A stretch of 64,000 nucleotides of DNA from the NCBI RefSeq assembly GCF_030409315.1, contig NZ_JAUFPS010000024.1:71607-135606 (forward strand), read 5' to 3'. The notes under the pieces are model-generated. The model had not been told where the DNA came from. It worked only from the letters and a program-made list of their open reading frames with translations, and searched no databases. Shown piece after piece: positions 17,467 through 29,459 of this stretch. Made by a program: the position numbers and the translations under genes. The DNA is from Mucilaginibacter flavus. Its GTDB lineage: Bacteria > Bacteroidota > Bacteroidia > Sphingobacteriales > Sphingobacteriaceae. Positions within the stretch are counted from its first letter, which is position 1. Each line of letters starts with the position of its first letter.

Positions 17467-18111
17467 TTAAACCACCAACAAATAACTGGCATTCAGTTGC
17501 TGATACATCTGTTTTACCATCAATGAAGCATCGGCGGCATGCGTAATGGCACCAGAAACAGCTACGCCATATAAACCGGCTGCCATGATTCGGTTTATAT
17601 CCTGTTGCTCTATACCACCTATTGCAATAATGGGCGTTTGGATGCCGGCCAGCTTCACTTTTTTCATAATTTCGGCATAGCCCTCCAGGCCCAATATGGG
17701 GCTGAGTTTTTGTTTGGTTTTGGTGAACCGGTATGGCCCCAGACCTATGTAATCTACACCTTCGGCAACCCTTTGTTTAATATGCTCAAACGTGTTAGCT
17801 GTGCCACCTATAATCATCGCATTACCCACAATGGCCCTGGCCTGATTCACCGGCATATCATCCAAACCCAGGTGAAGGCCATATGCCCCGGCTTTGAGAG
17901 CAATTTCGGGGTGATCATTCACAATTAGTTTAGCCCCATATTCATTGCATAATTCGGTGGCAGTTAAGGCGTATTCAAGAATATCTGCTTCAGGTTGCGC
18001 TTTAACTCTTAATTGTATCCATTTAGCGCCGGCATTAAGCGCCGCTTTTATAGCGGTGATATGGGTACCATTTGCCGGTTGTTGTGATATATAATGTAAT
18101 CTGTCAATCAT
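17467..18111 (-). CDS. thiE: Thiamin phosphate synthase
   Basis: 214 residues of a TIM-barrel ThiE. Substrate motifs are intact: KWIQLRVK near residue 31, KLIVNDHPEIA, GLHLGLDDMP, and the pyrophosphate loop YIGLGPYRFTKTK, followed by IIAIGGI and GVAVSGAI. It couples HMP-PP with thiazole phosphate. It lies 5 bp after the second, more divergent ThiE-like gene. This copy carries the complete catalytic motifs and is the likely true synthase. Confidence 0.95.
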   Translation of the reverse strand: MIDRLHYISQQPANGTHITAIKAALNAGAKWIQLRVKAQPEADILEYALTATELCNEYGAKLIVNDHPEIALKAGAYGLHLGLDDMPVNQARAIVGNAMIIGGTANTFEHIKQRVAEGVDYIGLGPYRFTKTKQKLSPILGLEGYAEIMKKVKLAGIQTPIIAIGGIEQQDINRIMAAGLYGVAVSGAITHAADASLMVKQMYQQLNASYLLVV

Positions 18112-18116
18112 CTGGT

Positions 18117-18716
18117 TTAATTGGTTGTCAGTTTTTTTAATTTTTTGAAGTTGATTACCGCCTCGGACGGGTTATCCCAAACGGCCCCCAGTACAGCGGT
18201 ACCATCAAAATTCATTGCCTTTACTTTATTCAGGTTAGTTTCGTTTATTCCTCCCAGAGCAATCACCTGCTGGTTTATTTCTGTTTTATCTAAATAAAAT
18301 TGCTCAGGAACTATCCCACTGTAACCTGCCTTGGAGATACTATTGAATACCGGACCGAAAAAACTGTAATTAAAAGCCCTTAATGACGGCAATACCTCTA
18401 AATCATGCGCCGATGTGCTTAATACATACCCCTGTTTCATTTGCATGCCCAATTTTTCTGACGATGTGTTAATTCGCTCATGTTCTTTGTAATGCAATCC
18501 TTTTATATCAAAATATCCGGCCAGGTGATGATGCTGGTGCAAAGCAATTTGCCCATGAAACAATTGGTCAATCTGTATTAATAAATCACTTAACTGCGTG
18601 GCATCCCAACCCGGCTTACGCAGATGAAAGCGTTGCATACCAGCCTCAAAAAGCCGGTTAATGATAGCTGCTTCATCTGCAATTTCCCCGGGGGCGGATA
18701 TAACTACCAGCTCCAT
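18117..18716 (-). CDS. ThiE/TenI-like paralog
   Basis: 199 residues from the ATG at 18716, one base after the thiC stop; the longer form inside thiC is rejected. It has the ThiE/TenI barrel (MQRFHLRKPGWD, GLHYKEH, FFGPVFNSISKAGYSG, VIALGGI) but the GxGPxxxTxTK pyrophosphate loop of a true ThiE is replaced by FFGPVFNSISKAGYSG. It may be a thiazole tautomerase (TenI) or a specialised synthase. Two such genes in one thi operon are common in Bacteroidota. The role is inferred. Confidence 0.85.
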   Translation of the reverse strand: MELVVISAPGEIADEAAIINRLFEAGMQRFHLRKPGWDATQLSDLLIQIDQLFHGQIALHQHHHLAGYFDIKGLHYKEHERINTSSEKLGMQMKQGYVLSTSAHDLEVLPSLRAFNYSFFGPVFNSISKAGYSGIVPEQFYLDKTEINQQVIALGGINETNLNKVKAMNFDGTAVLGAVWDNPSEAVINFKKLKKLTTN

Positions 18717-18717
18717 T

Positions 18718-20822
<2,105 letters not shown>

Positions 20823-20899
20823 TCTGAATCTAAAAAAATAACTTTTAGGAATGGCCCCGTATGGAGGAAAGAAAAAACAACCCGAATATCAGTCAAAGT

Positions 20900-20990
20900 T
20901 GTTGTCACTTTTCCCTTCGGCAGTACTAACTGCATCAGGTTCAAAGGGTATTATCTCAGTCCATTGAAGGACACCCCTAAAGTTGCAACA
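20900..20990 (-). promoter_or_regulatory. TPP riboswitch (THI element)
   Basis: On the minus strand the THI-box core is present in order: AGGGGTGTCC, CTGAGATAATACCC, GAACCTGATGCAGTTAGTACTGCC, then GAAGGGAA. The closing helix pairs the GTTGCAACTTT side with AAAGTGACAAC. It controls the thiS-to-thiD operon, which starts 78 bp downstream; binding of thiamin pyrophosphate should turn it off. The stretch 20991-21200 is AT-rich and probably holds the promoter, but no single box is convincing. Confidence 0.95.
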
Positions 20991-21200
20991 AACTTATATA
21001 AAAGATTTAACAAGAAACAAATTATTGTTTAATAATTAAATATTGGCCGGTAAAGCCGACTTACAGGAACAGTGTCTGGTGTAAAAAAAACGAAGCAATC
21101 AACTATCTATCAAGCAATTAAAAACCTCATAGAACCATTAATATGGTTAACAGTCATTGACCTCAACTCATCTAAAATTTAACCTGAAAAAACCGCTTAA

Positions 21201-21229
21201 AACAAACGAGGCCCGCAAATGGCGGGCCT
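21201..21229 (-). terminator. Terminator of the mannan locus operon
   Basis: A perfect 8-bp GC-rich stem (AGGCCCGC at 21209-21216 with 21222-21229, 5-nt loop) lies 24 bp past the GH76 stop and is followed on the minus strand by GTTTGTTTT. Confidence 0.75.
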
Positions 21230-21252
21230 GTTCACACTATATTTTAGCAATC

Positions 21253-22860
21253 TTATTGAATTAGCCAGCGTTGGGCGCTGCCGCCGTTCCAGCCCCATTG
21301 TACCAGCTTATAGCCGTTTACATTTGAGCTTGAATTATCCAGGGCACCGCTTGTACTTTGATTCCAGATTTTGTAAGTACCGTCAGATTGTTTATCAACC
21401 CACCAGCGCTGGTTGGTATTACGGCTTGGAGTGTACTGGATTAATTGCAGGCCATTAGTTGCCGCACCACCCGGCACATCAAGGCAAAGCCAGCTGTACT
21501 GGCTAACAATGTTCCATGAATTATCCTCGTTTTGAGTAAAATTCCATTTCTGGCTCAGGCCATTATTCAATCCCCATATTACAACGCCGGTACCATTACC
21601 GCTAAGGCTACCGTTGTCAACGGCTATACCATTCTGGCTGTTTACAATAACATGCGTACCCGCCAAATTATCTGGCTGCGAGCCGGGTGTATATTGCAGC
21701 CAGGCTACCGCGCTTGCAAACTTGCTTGTGGTTAAAGTATTATCGGTAGGCGTTGCCTGATCCCAGCCGTTCCAGGTAATGTTATAATCGGTACGGCGGT
21801 TGTTCCATATCGCGGTGGCATTTTGCGCCATCCATGGGTAGTAGGTACTCCACATATGATTATCCCGCACAAAATGGCCAAGGCCACGGGCAAACTCATC
21901 GCCCCAGGTATTAAGGTAACCGGCATTGTTGGTGATAATGCCATTGGTAGTCATGTTATTCTTTACATAATCTATAGATCTTTTGGCGTCGTTATAATAG
22001 TTTACGTTGCCGGTTATCTGGTACAATAGGTTGGCAAAATCAACAAACGTACCCTGGTTGTAAACCGCCGAACCTTGATCTACCGTATTACTTCGATCAA
22101 TACCGGCATAAACCTGGCCGGTGCTTGAATTATAAATATGGTTCCAAACCCAATCATATATCTGGGTGGCTTTGGTTAAATAGCTTTGATCGTGCGTACT
22201 TTGATAAATAAGACAAGCCACCTTGCCCAGGCTATTGTTTGATAATGCCTGTTTGTTGATAGGCTGCCCGGCAGGTGTCATATCGGGTTGTTGCTCCCAA
22301 ATGCCGCCGCCATTGTACTGCGTATCCCAGCCACGGGCGTAGGCCATATCAAAGCCGTATTTGGCCTGGGTAAGGAAATTAGCCGTACCCGTCATTTGAT
22401 AACCGCGAATAAGCGCCAGGGAAAACCAACCGATATCATCGTTCCAGCCATCCCAGGTCCATGGTGGTGGCGTGTTTTGCAGCCAGGTGTTGCAAAGGTT
22501 ATTAACCAATGTTTTATGCGTTGCGCTGCCGGTACGTTCATAAGCATCTTCGGCCACCAAAATATCAAGCGATGCCACCCAGGTACCATCGGCAGTACCA
22601 TCGCTGATTGATTTTTTGTAATAAGTTTGCCCGCCCGAGTTTACGAGGAAAGCGTTGTTGTACGCGTTAAAAGCGGCATCGGCATTACCCGCGTTGGCCG
22701 AACTGGTGTGCACCGCCAGCTTTGAGCCATTGGTTGTTTGCCCATCATCTGTTTTAGGTGTCGCTGTTTTTTTACAGGCCGGACACATGAGTGCAACACC
22801 TGCCGCCAACGGGAGCAGCCCCCGCAGCCAATAGCTGTTTTTTAAGTGATTTTTCTTCAT
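21253..22860 (-). CDS. GH76 alpha-1,6-mannanase with C-terminal ricin-type lectin domain (lipoprotein)
   Basis: 535 residues from the ATG at 22860; a longer start lacks a proper signal. A lipoprotein-like signal ends in CPACKK. The GH76 (alpha/alpha)6 domain covers about 60-400, with the catalytic Asp pair in WNDDIGW (Asp141-142). Residues about 405-535 form a beta-trefoil with QxW repeats (QKWNF, QRWWV, QRWLI), a carbohydrate-binding CBM13/ricin lectin. It should cut the alpha-1,6-mannan backbone of fungal-type mannan at the cell surface. It closes the SusCD operon and ends before a terminator. Activity on mannan is supported by the neighbouring GH92 gene. Confidence 0.92.
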   Translation of the reverse strand: MKKNHLKNSYWLRGLLPLAAGVALMCPACKKTATPKTDDGQTTNGSKLAVHTSSANAGNADAAFNAYNNAFLVNSGGQTYYKKSISDGTADGTWVASLDILVAEDAYERTGSATHKTLVNNLCNTWLQNTPPPWTWDGWNDDIGWFSLALIRGYQMTGTANFLTQAKYGFDMAYARGWDTQYNGGGIWEQQPDMTPAGQPINKQALSNNSLGKVACLIYQSTHDQSYLTKATQIYDWVWNHIYNSSTGQVYAGIDRSNTVDQGSAVYNQGTFVDFANLLYQITGNVNYYNDAKRSIDYVKNNMTTNGIITNNAGYLNTWGDEFARGLGHFVRDNHMWSTYYPWMAQNATAIWNNRRTDYNITWNGWDQATPTDNTLTTSKFASAVAWLQYTPGSQPDNLAGTHVIVNSQNGIAVDNGSLSGNGTGVVIWGLNNGLSQKWNFTQNEDNSWNIVSQYSWLCLDVPGGAATNGLQLIQYTPSRNTNQRWWVDKQSDGTYKIWNQSTSGALDNSSSNVNGYKLVQWGWNGGSAQRWLIQ

Positions 22861-23113
22861 AATGTTGTTTTTATAGATTGTTTTAAAGTGGTTTCGCTTT
22901 TTAAGCCCCGAGCTATCCTGGTTTGGCAACAGGGATAGCACGGGGACAAAAAATTATTTTTCAGATAGTGTAGGGTATAAAAGCTACTTTTTGCTCAAAG
23001 GCATCCCTCACCATCAATTTCGGTGTTTGAAACGATAGCAGATGAATACTTTAAAAGCCGAAGTAGTAATGGAAAAACTATAGGTGGTTGGTTAGCCCCA
23101 CCTATAGGATATT

Positions 23114-24091
23114 TTAAAAAGCATTAAGCTCGGCCACCTGCATATATGATGCGTTGTAGGCCGAATTAATGGTAACTTTAAAGTAACGGGCGTCTTTAAA
23201 GCCCCCCGGCAAAAATTGCTTTTGCAGGTCTTTGTTGTTTAGCAGGTTAAACGTACCTGCATCAACCCAGGTAATGTTATCAAGGCTTACCTTAACATTC
23301 ACTTCGTTGGGTTTGCCGGCACCATCGCCCTGCCTGCCCACAAATGATAAGCCATGCAAGGTGGCAACCGCGCCCATATCAATAATGATGAAATGCGGCG
23401 GGCCAGGTGCCGCGCCCGACCAGTTGGAATGCCAAAACGTATTGATGTTGCCATCCAAAGCAAAAATAGCACGCCCGTTATTTGGTCCTTCGCCGCTTGC
23501 TTCCTGCGAGGAGAAGCCGATAACCGCCCATTTGGTTCTGTCATAATTAGGATAATCATTAAAATCGGGCTGCGCCTTTACCTGGTAAAAGGTGGTACGT
23601 AAAACAGGATTAACTTTAGCGGCACTGGTAGCAATGCTAATGGGTAACAGGTAAGTTTTTAAAGCATCCATAGCGCCATCTCCCTTGGTTTTAAACGAGA
23701 TACTGAAAGGGCTGGTACTTAACTGCCCTTTCAGTATAGTACCCGATGTATTTGAAAGCGTGTAACTGGCTGCCGGTAAAAGCGGGTAGTTGGTTTTATT
23801 TACCACGTTAAAACTATCAACCATAGCGCTGTTTACGGTGAAGGTAATGGGTATATCCGTGGTGGGATAATCCTGGCCGCCAAAATCGGCACCATAAGTA
23901 GCGGTTTGTACGCTATCGGTTATTTTAAAGGTTTTTACTACCGGGTTGTTTACAGCTTCGGGCATGTATACTTTGCTGTAACTATCTACCGGCTGGTTTG
24001 GTAAATCAACCTTATCCTTACAGCCATACAACAAACTGCTTGCGGCAAGGCCAAAAAACAATATATATTTTGAAATATTTGAGGTTAACAT
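23114..24091 (-). CDS. Surface lipoprotein with DUF1735 (BT_3987-like) and F5/8 discoidin domains
   Basis: 325 residues. Lipoprotein signal ends LLYGCKDK. Residues about 35-160 fit the DUF1735 N-terminal domain found in mannan-locus binding proteins, and about 185-325 form an F5/8 type C (discoidin) domain (NTFWHSNWSG, PHFIIIDMG, YFKVTI). It has no catalytic motif, so it is probably a surface glycan-binding protein. It lies between susD and the GH76 gene, 30 bp after susD. Assignment is by fold recognition from sequence pattern. Confidence 0.82.
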   Translation of the reverse strand: MLTSNISKYILFFGLAASSLLYGCKDKVDLPNQPVDSYSKVYMPEAVNNPVVKTFKITDSVQTATYGADFGGQDYPTTDIPITFTVNSAMVDSFNVVNKTNYPLLPAASYTLSNTSGTILKGQLSTSPFSISFKTKGDGAMDALKTYLLPISIATSAAKVNPVLRTTFYQVKAQPDFNDYPNYDRTKWAVIGFSSQEASGEGPNNGRAIFALDGNINTFWHSNWSGAAPGPPHFIIIDMGAVATLHGLSFVGRQGDGAGKPNEVNVKVSLDNITWVDAGTFNLLNNKDLQKQFLPGGFKDARYFKVTINSAYNASYMQVAELNAF

Positions 24092-24121
24092 AACGTCGGT
24101 TTTAAAGTTTATAAATGATTA

Positions 24122-25915
24122 TTACCATCCGGGATTTTGAACAACCAGCTTTGATCTGTCAATATCATACTGACTGATAGGGAACCAATAAGAGGCCGGC
24201 GAACGAAACAGGTGGTTAGTCGCTACCACCCTGTTGTAAAAATCGTTACCGTCTTTATTGATATCCATTCCGTGTAAAGCGCCCATAACCTGGGGTGCAA
24301 TTTTCCACCGGCGAATGTCAAACCATCGCTGCTCTTCAAAGGCCAGCTCAACGCGGCGTTCCTGCCAAATGCGCGTGCGCACATCTGATTGGCTTACCGG
24401 TACCGGTAATGATTTGTTGCCGGCTCCGTATTGCGGAATGCCCGCCCTATCACGTATAAGGTTTACATATTTTAAGATATCGGGATTACCGGGCGCGTAC
24501 TCGTTCAAGGCCTCGGCATAGTTCAAATAAATTTCACCAAGCCTGAACAGTACCTCGGGGCGTGCCTGTGTAGCGCCGTTACCGCCCGAGCCGTTATTGC
24601 TTTGCGTGCCCACGTTTTTGCGCACCAGATAGCCGGTTTTTGACCAATCTGTAGGGTGCCCGTTTTTACCATTCGGTCCGCTCACAAAAAATGATATAGC
24701 CGCCGGGCTTTGCATTTTACCGCCCTGAAAAATAGCATTGTTATAGGTAACTGAAGCGTAAAAACGTGGTTCGCGGTTCATGTACATGTTGTACACCTGT
24801 ACGCCATTCACGTTGGTAAATCCGGTTTCTGAGTATAGGGATGATTCATGTATGGGCAAACCATCGGTCATAAAATAAGCATCAACCTGCTCCTGCGTTG
24901 GGGCAATACCATTCCAGCCGCCGGCTTGCCTTGGCATGGAGTTTACGTCAAAACCCGGCAAATTATTATCCTTACGTACAAATATCTGCTCGGCATTCCA
25001 GGGGATAAAAAATATGCCTTGCAATGACTTGACAGGATCGCCGCTGGGATCTTTATACAAAGTATACAAATTCAAATCAATCACCGCCTTGGCGGCGTCT
25101 GCTGCTTTTTTCCATTTGGCAGCATCATAATTTTGATTGATCATAGGCTTACCATCCTGGTTTTTAAAGCCCGAAAAATCGGTATTGCCGTTATATAACG
25201 GGCTTGCCGCATATAACAACAAGCGCGATTTAACAGCCAAAGCCATCCCAACCGTGGCCCTGCCATATTGTATATCACTTGCCTGCCCGTTGTTTGACGG
25301 CACTTGCGGTAATACCGCCGCGGCCTTATCCAATTCGCCGCTTACGTAGTTTACGCAATCATCAAACGAGCTGCGGGGAATCTGCATTTGGGTAGCCGTC
25401 GCATCGGCAGGAATTTCTTTATCACCAACTATCACAACCGGCCCGTATTGGCGCATCAATAAAAAGTAATAGTAGGCACGTAAAAACCTGGCTTCGGCTG
25501 TGTATTGATCTATCAGTTGCTGGCCGTTGAGTGCCAGGATTTCGGCATTACCACCAATGTGGTTAATAAAATAGGTAGCCGAGCGGATACCATCGTAATA
25601 ATGATTCCATTTATCAAAAATGGCGTTACCCGCGCTGATGTTACCAATGTTAAGGTCATATATGGTGTATTTTGACCAGGTAACATCAACCTCATCGGCA
25701 TTGCCAAGCCATGGATTTTGGGTCCATTGTTCAGATTCATCGTCAACGTAGCTGTATACATTGGCCAGGTATTGTTCTGAAGGGCCTTTTTTCTGAAAAA
25801 CCTGCTCAATGGTAACCCTGTCATTAGGTACCTGATCAAGGTATTTTTTGCAGCTGGTACATGGCAATATTAAAATGAGCAATGCCATGCTATATTTTAT
25901 GATTGTATTTTTCAT
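24122..25915 (-). CDS. SusD/RagB-family lipoprotein
   Basis: 597 residues. Lipoprotein signal ends LPCTSCKK. The TPR-rich N-terminal half (EARFLRAYYYFLLMRQYGPVVIV is the family hallmark; core ARFLRAYYYFLLM) and the C-terminal motif RVELAFEEQRWFDIRRW are both present. It forms the lid of the adjacent SusC transporter and binds mannan-derived oligosaccharides by context. It begins 25 bp after susC. Complete. Confidence 0.95.
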   Translation of the reverse strand: MKNTIIKYSMALLILILPCTSCKKYLDQVPNDRVTIEQVFQKKGPSEQYLANVYSYVDDESEQWTQNPWLGNADEVDVTWSKYTIYDLNIGNISAGNAIFDKWNHYYDGIRSATYFINHIGGNAEILALNGQQLIDQYTAEARFLRAYYYFLLMRQYGPVVIVGDKEIPADATATQMQIPRSSFDDCVNYVSGELDKAAAVLPQVPSNNGQASDIQYGRATVGMALAVKSRLLLYAASPLYNGNTDFSGFKNQDGKPMINQNYDAAKWKKAADAAKAVIDLNLYTLYKDPSGDPVKSLQGIFFIPWNAEQIFVRKDNNLPGFDVNSMPRQAGGWNGIAPTQEQVDAYFMTDGLPIHESSLYSETGFTNVNGVQVYNMYMNREPRFYASVTYNNAIFQGGKMQSPAAISFFVSGPNGKNGHPTDWSKTGYLVRKNVGTQSNNGSGGNGATQARPEVLFRLGEIYLNYAEALNEYAPGNPDILKYVNLIRDRAGIPQYGAGNKSLPVPVSQSDVRTRIWQERRVELAFEEQRWFDIRRWKIAPQVMGALHGMDINKDGNDFYNRVVATNHLFRSPASYWFPISQYDIDRSKLVVQNPGW

Positions 25916-25940
25916 ATCTGTTTATATTTGATGATAACCA

Positions 25941-28900
25941 CTATTTAAAGGTGCATTTTAAGCCCAGGTTGTACGTTTTAAGCAAAGGGTATTGCGCGCC
26001 ACGGCCATCGCCAAGCTCCACATCCCAAAGCTTAAATCCACTCACTGTCCACAGGTTATAGCCAATAAAATAGATGCTTAGGTTTGACATCCCTGTTTTT
26101 TTCAACCACGTTGCGCCAGCAAAATCATAGCTTAACTGTAGGGTTTGCATGCGCATAAATGCCCCGTTTTTTACCCACCATGTGCTGTTTACATAGTTCA
26201 TGTTATCATTACCATAGGTAAGCCTCGGATAAAGCGGGTGCGGGTTGGGATTGATAGGTGTCCATCGGTCGGTTATCTGGGCCAAAAGGTTACCACGCTC
26301 GCCACCCTGGCTAAAGGGCTGCAAACCATCGCCGTTAAGGGAAATATCTACATCGCTTATCCCTTTAAACCACGCGCCAAGCGCAAAACCTTTGTAGTTA
26401 ATTGTTGGGCCAAAACCATAAACAATAGCAGGGATACTGCCGTGCCCGATAGGGCCCTCATCGTAGCTATCTATCTTGCCATCGCCGTTTAAATCTTTGT
26501 ATTTGATATCACCGGCTTTGTTGGTACCGGTTTGGTATGGCGAGTTGGCTACATCGGCATCATCTTTAAATAAACCTAAGGCGGTATATCCAAAACGCTG
26601 CCCAACCGGCCGGCCTATGCGCTGCTGCCAGGGATATGGCCATGGCGCGTTGGCATCATTAATATTGATGGCTTTGTTGTAGGTAAAGTTACCTCTTATG
26701 CCCAACTGCCAATCCCGGCCTACACGCTTGGTTACCTCAAGCGAGGCATCAATACCGCGGTTATGAATTTCACCAAGGTTGGCGTAAGGTAACGATAGCA
26801 AGCCCGTGTAAGTAGGTACATCTCCCCGTTGGCGGAAAATGCCTGTACGGTACTCCTGGAAAACATCGGCGGTAAGGGATACAACATCATCCAGCATTTT
26901 AACCTCTACACCAAGGTTTTGCTTTTTGGCTTTTTCCCAGGTTACGCTTACAGCATAATCGCCAATATCCAGTCCGTTAATGGTTTGGTTGGTACCATTT
27001 TGACCGTACGAGTAGTTGCCATTACCACCGCCAACGGTAGATATGTAGGCAAACCTGCGGCCACCAATATTACTGTTACCCACCACACCGTAAGAGTAGC
27101 GCAGCTTAAATAATTGGAATACATCGGCAAGTGGTTTAAAAAACTTTTCTTCGGATATCACCCAGCCGGCGCCAAAAGATGGGAAGAAACCAAAGCGATG
27201 ATCTGGCGCGAAAGTTTCAGAACCATTGTAACCAAAGTTAGCCTCGGCCAGGTACTTGTTATCGTAAGCGTAAGTAACACGCCCTGCTAAACCCATGTAA
27301 CGGTATGGGATAGAGCTGATAAAATCGCCTGCAAAGGCATCCTCTTTGTCCGACTGGTTAAAAAGCACCAGCCCTGTAAAGCTATGTTTACCAACTGTAT
27401 TGCTGTAGTTAATAGCGGCCTCGTCATAAAACTGGCGTGTGCCGCCATTGGTACGTCCATAACCCAAAAAGCTGGTGCCGATGGATGTTTGATCTAACAG
27501 CAATTTGCCATTGGCATCGCGGCCGGTAGCCAGGTAACCATCGACTGTTTTGGTGCGACTGATGGTATGCGCGTTGTAGTTATCAAAAGAGAACATGGCC
27601 GTTGCAGAGAGGCCTTTAAGAATCGACCCTAAATCCTGCGTTACCCGGATATTGCTCCACAACTGGCTTTTAAATTCGGTAACATAACCACTTTGGGTTA
27701 ACAGGTTATAGGGGTTAAGCACATCGCCGGTACGGATCTGTGAATGCAAGCCGTTTGAATAAACCGGTGGAATGATGATTGGCGGCAACAGGTACGCCGA
27801 GCTCCAGATGGCATCAACCGAGTTACCCGGATAATTACCGTTGCTTATCCAGCCCGATGCGCCAAAATCAACCTTGGTACTTTTGGTTACTTTAAGGGTT
27901 AGGTTTGATGTAAAATTATAGCGATTAAATTTGATAGAGGAGTTGTAGTTAGCCAGCTGATCTGTTTTATATAAGCCGGTTTCATCATAATATCCTAATG
28001 ATAAATAATATTGGGCATTTTCTGAACCTCCGTTGGCATTTACACGGGCGCGACGGTTTTGTCCTGTTTTATTGAAGAGTACTTTAAACCAGTCAACATC
28101 CGGGTACAGATCGGGGTCGCTGTGGCTGGCGGTTTTATCGATCCTATCCTGCGAGTATTTAGGCAGCGGATCTGTTGGGTTACTATTCCTGTTGGCCTCA
28201 TTAGCCATCTGCATATAAGTTACCCCGTTGGCAAACTGCGGAATTTTGGTAAACTGGGTAATACCCTGGTCATACTGCCCGTTGATTAATGGCTTACCTA
28301 CCCTGCCCTTTTTGGTTTGAATAAGGATAACGCCGTTAGCGCCACGCACACCGTAAACCGCCGTTGCCGAGGCATCCTTAAGAATACTGAAACTGGCTAT
28401 ATCTTCAGGGTCAACATTGGCAAAATCGCGCTCAACCCCATCCACCAATACCAGGGGGCTGCTGTTGGTAAACGTAGAAATACCCCTGATGTAAATTTCG
28501 GCATTATCATAACCGGGCTGGCCGCTACGCTGTACGCCTATAATACCCGCTACACGGCCCGCCAATACATCGGTGATGTTGGCAACCGGCATCTTCAAGT
28601 CTTCGGCCTTAACGGTGCTGATAGCGCCAATTACACTCACCTTTTTCTGCTGCCCGTAAGCCACAACCACTACATCGGTTAAGCCGGTAGCAACCTCCTT
28701 AAGGGTTACGTTAACCGTTTTGGTGTTGTTTACAGGGACCTCCTGGGTAGCGTAACCCACAAAGGTAAAAACCAGCGTACCATTACCATCGGTAAGCTTA
28801 ATGGTGTATGTACCATCGGCTCGGGTAGATGTACTGATATTACCATCCTTTAGTTTAACCGTTACACCGCCTACAGGCAAGCCCTTTTCATCAACCACCT

Positions 28901-29318
28901 TGCCAGTTACGGTAAAGGGGATTACATCGGCAGTACTTGAAGTGACTGGTTGAGGCGTTTTTCTTTTAATCACAATCATGTTTTGAATGATCTCGTAATT
29001 AAGCGGCTGATCTGAAAAACACTGATCAAGCACCCTGTTTAAAGGCTGATTTACGGCGTTGATGCTTACCGGCTTTGCCTCTTTAAGCATTTTATTATCG
29101 TAAACAAATTCAACACCGCTTTGGCGGTGCAATTGTTTAAACACATCTAAAAGCGAAACATCTTTCACCTTTAAACTGATGTTTTGCGAATAAGTAGCAG
29201 CACTTACATGAAGCAAAGCCGCCATTAATAAAACAAACGTGAGTTTCATTATCAGCAAAAATTTTGATAGGACACGGGAATCCCCTTTGCATGGGAATGC
29301 AATAGAAAATTTATACAT
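25941..29318 (-). CDS. SusC/RagA-family TonB-dependent receptor with STN signalling domain
   Basis: 1125 residues. A long N-terminal extension precedes a signal segment (FVLLMAALLHVSAATYSQ). The STN domain is at about 46-115 (LLDVFKQLHRQSGVEFVYD), the carboxypeptidase-like domain at about 134-210, the plug from about 215 (VVVAYGQQKK, then ILKDASATAVYGVRGANGV), and the barrel to the C-terminus. The STN domain couples it to the FecR anti-sigma encoded just upstream. It should import mannan oligosaccharides. An internal ATG at the hydrophobic core (residue 24) is an alternative start, but extended N-termini are usual for this subgroup. Confidence 0.94.
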   Translation of the reverse strand: MYKFSIAFPCKGDSRVLSKFLLIMKLTFVLLMAALLHVSAATYSQNISLKVKDVSLLDVFKQLHRQSGVEFVYDNKMLKEAKPVSINAVNQPLNRVLDQCFSDQPLNYEIIQNMIVIKRKTPQPVTSSTADVIPFTVTGKVVDEKGLPVGGVTVKLKDGNISTSTRADGTYTIKLTDGNGTLVFTFVGYATQEVPVNNTKTVNVTLKEVATGLTDVVVVAYGQQKKVSVIGAISTVKAEDLKMPVANITDVLAGRVAGIIGVQRSGQPGYDNAEIYIRGISTFTNSSPLVLVDGVERDFANVDPEDIASFSILKDASATAVYGVRGANGVILIQTKKGRVGKPLINGQYDQGITQFTKIPQFANGVTYMQMANEANRNSNPTDPLPKYSQDRIDKTASHSDPDLYPDVDWFKVLFNKTGQNRRARVNANGGSENAQYYLSLGYYDETGLYKTDQLANYNSSIKFNRYNFTSNLTLKVTKSTKVDFGASGWISNGNYPGNSVDAIWSSAYLLPPIIIPPVYSNGLHSQIRTGDVLNPYNLLTQSGYVTEFKSQLWSNIRVTQDLGSILKGLSATAMFSFDNYNAHTISRTKTVDGYLATGRDANGKLLLDQTSIGTSFLGYGRTNGGTRQFYDEAAINYSNTVGKHSFTGLVLFNQSDKEDAFAGDFISSIPYRYMGLAGRVTYAYDNKYLAEANFGYNGSETFAPDHRFGFFPSFGAGWVISEEKFFKPLADVFQLFKLRYSYGVVGNSNIGGRRFAYISTVGGGNGNYSYGQNGTNQTINGLDIGDYAVSVTWEKAKKQNLGVEVKMLDDVVSLTADVFQEYRTGIFRQRGDVPTYTGLLSLPYANLGEIHNRGIDASLEVTKRVGRDWQLGIRGNFTYNKAININDANAPWPYPWQQRIGRPVGQRFGYTALGLFKDDADVANSPYQTGTNKAGDIKYKDLNGDGKIDSYDEGPIGHGSIPAIVYGFGPTINYKGFALGAWFKGISDVDISLNGDGLQPFSQGGERGNLLAQITDRWTPINPNPHPLYPRLTYGNDNMNYVNSTWWVKNGAFMRMQTLQLSYDFAGATWLKKTGMSNLSIYFIGYNLWTVSGFKLWDVELGDGRGAQYPLLKTYNLGLKCTFK

Positions 29319-29459
29319 TTGGTTAAGGTTAGTAATTAATTGGTTGTAAGAAATAATCAGTTATTGACCCTCAACACCGAAAGGTATGTAACCGGGGGCA
29401 CTTCCACCTGCTCCTGGTTTCTTTCGTATTAAGGGTACCGTTAAAGTTGCGCGTAAAGG

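Noticed and set aside
20989..20996. TAAGTTTG as -7 box of the thiamin operon
   Set aside because: It overlaps the 5' edge of the TPP riboswitch, so transcription would start inside the aptamer.
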